From positions 62,001 to 126,000 of the forward strand of contig NZ_VIAQ01000011.1 of NCBI RefSeq assembly GCF_006546655.1: 64,000 nucleotides of DNA, read 5' to 3'. Below are positions 63,294-64,000 of the stretch, in pieces. Position numbers and translations under genes: made by a program. Every line of letters starts with the position of its first letter. Positions within the stretch are counted from its first letter, which is position 1. The notes below the pieces were generated by a model. It had not been told where the DNA came from, did not search any database, and saw only the letters and a program-made list of their open reading frames with translations. Origin of the DNA: Methanolobus vulcani. Its GTDB lineage: Archaea; Halobacteriota; Methanosarcinia; Methanosarcinales; Methanosarcinaceae.

Positions 63294-64000
63294 ATGTCCG
63301 ATACAACCCTTGATATTGTGGAACTGCTTCTGACAGCGCAAATATACAACAAATATCCACAGATGGATGCCAGTGACCTGCCCAAGGAGATACGCAAGTT
63401 TTACTGGAGCAGAGACCATAAAACAGTTCCAAAACCCATCAGGGTCACAGTCAAAGATATCGAAAAGATGTTCGGTGAACAGAGCATTGATAGCAAATTG
63501 AAATCACTTCCTTTTGTCAACATTGATGACAAGGAATTCTCTGCCAGGATCACAGCACTTGACATCGGTGCTGAATGGTTCCAGAAAAAGGACGAGGAAA
63601 GGGAGAGAATTTCACACAACCCTGCAATTGCCTTTTATTATGAGGAAAAAAAGACAGAAGGAGCAGATTACGACACCGCCAAATCAAAGGTCAGGCCAAA
63701 GGAAGTTGACAGGGAATGGATCGAATCCCTGATAGCTGAGATCGAGAAGGAGGAAGGCGGACCTGATATGCTCAAACTGGCACAGATCAGTGCGCCGGAA
63801 GACATCCAGCAGACAATGAAGGATTTTGTCCTCACACATGAACAGGAAGAGGAAACTAAAAAAATCGTGAAGGCCATTCAGTATCGTGATTACCTGAAAC
63901 ATATCGGACTTTATGATGTTGGAAAGATTCTCATGGTTGGTCCACCCGGTACCGGAAAGACATCACTTGCCAAGGCAATGTCTGAACATCTATCAATTCC
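63294..64000 (+). CDS. AAA ATPase, N-terminal part (cut by window end)
   Basis: Translation from the ATG at 63294 runs about 235 residues to the window edge. The N-terminal 180 residues are a non-AAA domain (LPKEIRKFYWSRDHKT, then an acidic helical part EWIESLIAEIEKEEGGPDML). The AAA core begins near KIVKAIQYRDYLKHIG, with Walker A GPPGTGKT at the end of the window. It resembles archaeal AAA proteins of the proteasome/unfoldase group, but Walker B and later motifs are missing. Confidence 0.85.
   Translation, partial: MSDTTLDIVELLLTAQIYNKYPQMDASDLPKEIRKFYWSRDHKTVPKPIRVTVKDIEKMFGEQSIDSKLKSLPFVNIDDKEFSARITALDIGAEWFQKKDEERERISHNPAIAFYYEEKKTEGADYDTAKSKVRPKEVDREWIESLIAEIEKEEGGPDMLKLAQISAPEDIQQTMKDFVLTHEQEEETKKIVKAIQYRDYLKHIGLYDVGKILMVGPPGTGKTSLAKAMSEHLSI

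Noticed and set aside
1-64000. CRISPR arrays, insertion sequences, rRNA operons, replication origin
   Set aside because: No regularly spaced repeats, transposase-like proteins, rRNA sequences or Orc1/Cdc6 gene were recognised anywhere in the window.

Overview
The window looks like a chromosomal segment of a methylotrophic Methanosarcinaceae-type methanogen (Methanolobus, Methanococcoides or a close relative; genus inferred from family resemblance, not proven). The evidence is archaeal: RadA, a group II chaperonin, a CDC48-type double AAA ATPase, SUI1/aIF1, TRAM and PRC-barrel proteins, archaeal CoaD, NreA with a PCNA-binding tail, TATA-box promoters and several probably leaderless starts. It also carries genes that Methanosarcinales share with bacteria: MutS/MutL, IscS/IscU, BioY-ECF, WrbA and an alpha-2-macroglobulin. 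Base composition is AT-rich, with strong Shine-Dalgarno sequences at many genes.

Layout. 1-12 kb: metal and purine housekeeping (nikR, purC, an FAD oxidoreductase, a DUF47/Pit phosphate pair, nreA, an HTH regulator, iscSU, SUI1, DUF192, purL, a flavodoxin-like protein, TRAM). 12-19 kb: information processing (CDC48, PRC-barrel, phosphoglycolate phosphatase, radA, coaD, an unknown protein, an endonuclease IV-like protein) and a NicO metal transporter. 19.4-22.1 kb: a sparse AT-rich stretch with a 690-base region lacking a recognisable gene, a 64-residue protein, an HTH protein fused to a DUF4430-like domain, and an unknown overlapping gene pair. 22.1-27.4 kb: cobalt uptake in two blocks (cbiMN, then cbiQO) plus cobalamin genes cbiD and cbiE. 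27.5-33.6 kb: mutL and mutS around an MFS exporter; both mut genes share a nearly identical 33-base promoter block. 33.7-44.8 kb: membrane, regulatory and secreted proteins, including a 1420-residue thioester alpha-2-macroglobulin lipoprotein, WrbA and an XRE/membrane-protein operon with ModE. 44.8-49.4 kb: an ArsR-regulated metal permease and a biotin ECF transporter (bioY-ecfA-ecfA-ecfT) behind a BirA box. 49.4-52.8 kb: thermosome, an unknown protein and asd.

53-59.9 kb is the most accessory-looking stretch: small membrane proteins, an RNase HI-like protein with a long basic tail, a rhomboid-like protein, a Fic protein behind two large palindromes, and two paralogous HEPN-like genes. One HEPN paralogue keeps the RX4H ribonuclease motif but is frameshifted in an A8 run; the other is intact but has lost the motif. 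A tRNA-Arg(GCG) follows. 60.1-64 kb returns to housekeeping: a YchF-like GTPase, a cis-prenyltransferase-like subunit without the catalytic motif, RimI, a zinc-ribbon protein, and an AAA ATPase cut by the window end.

Regulation is unusually readable. There are candidate operators for NikR, an ArsR zinc sensor, BirA, MerR, an XRE regulator and Fic, a dyad around the thermosome TATA box, and hairpin plus T-tract terminators after at least eight genes. No CRISPR array, insertion sequence, integrase or rRNA was seen.
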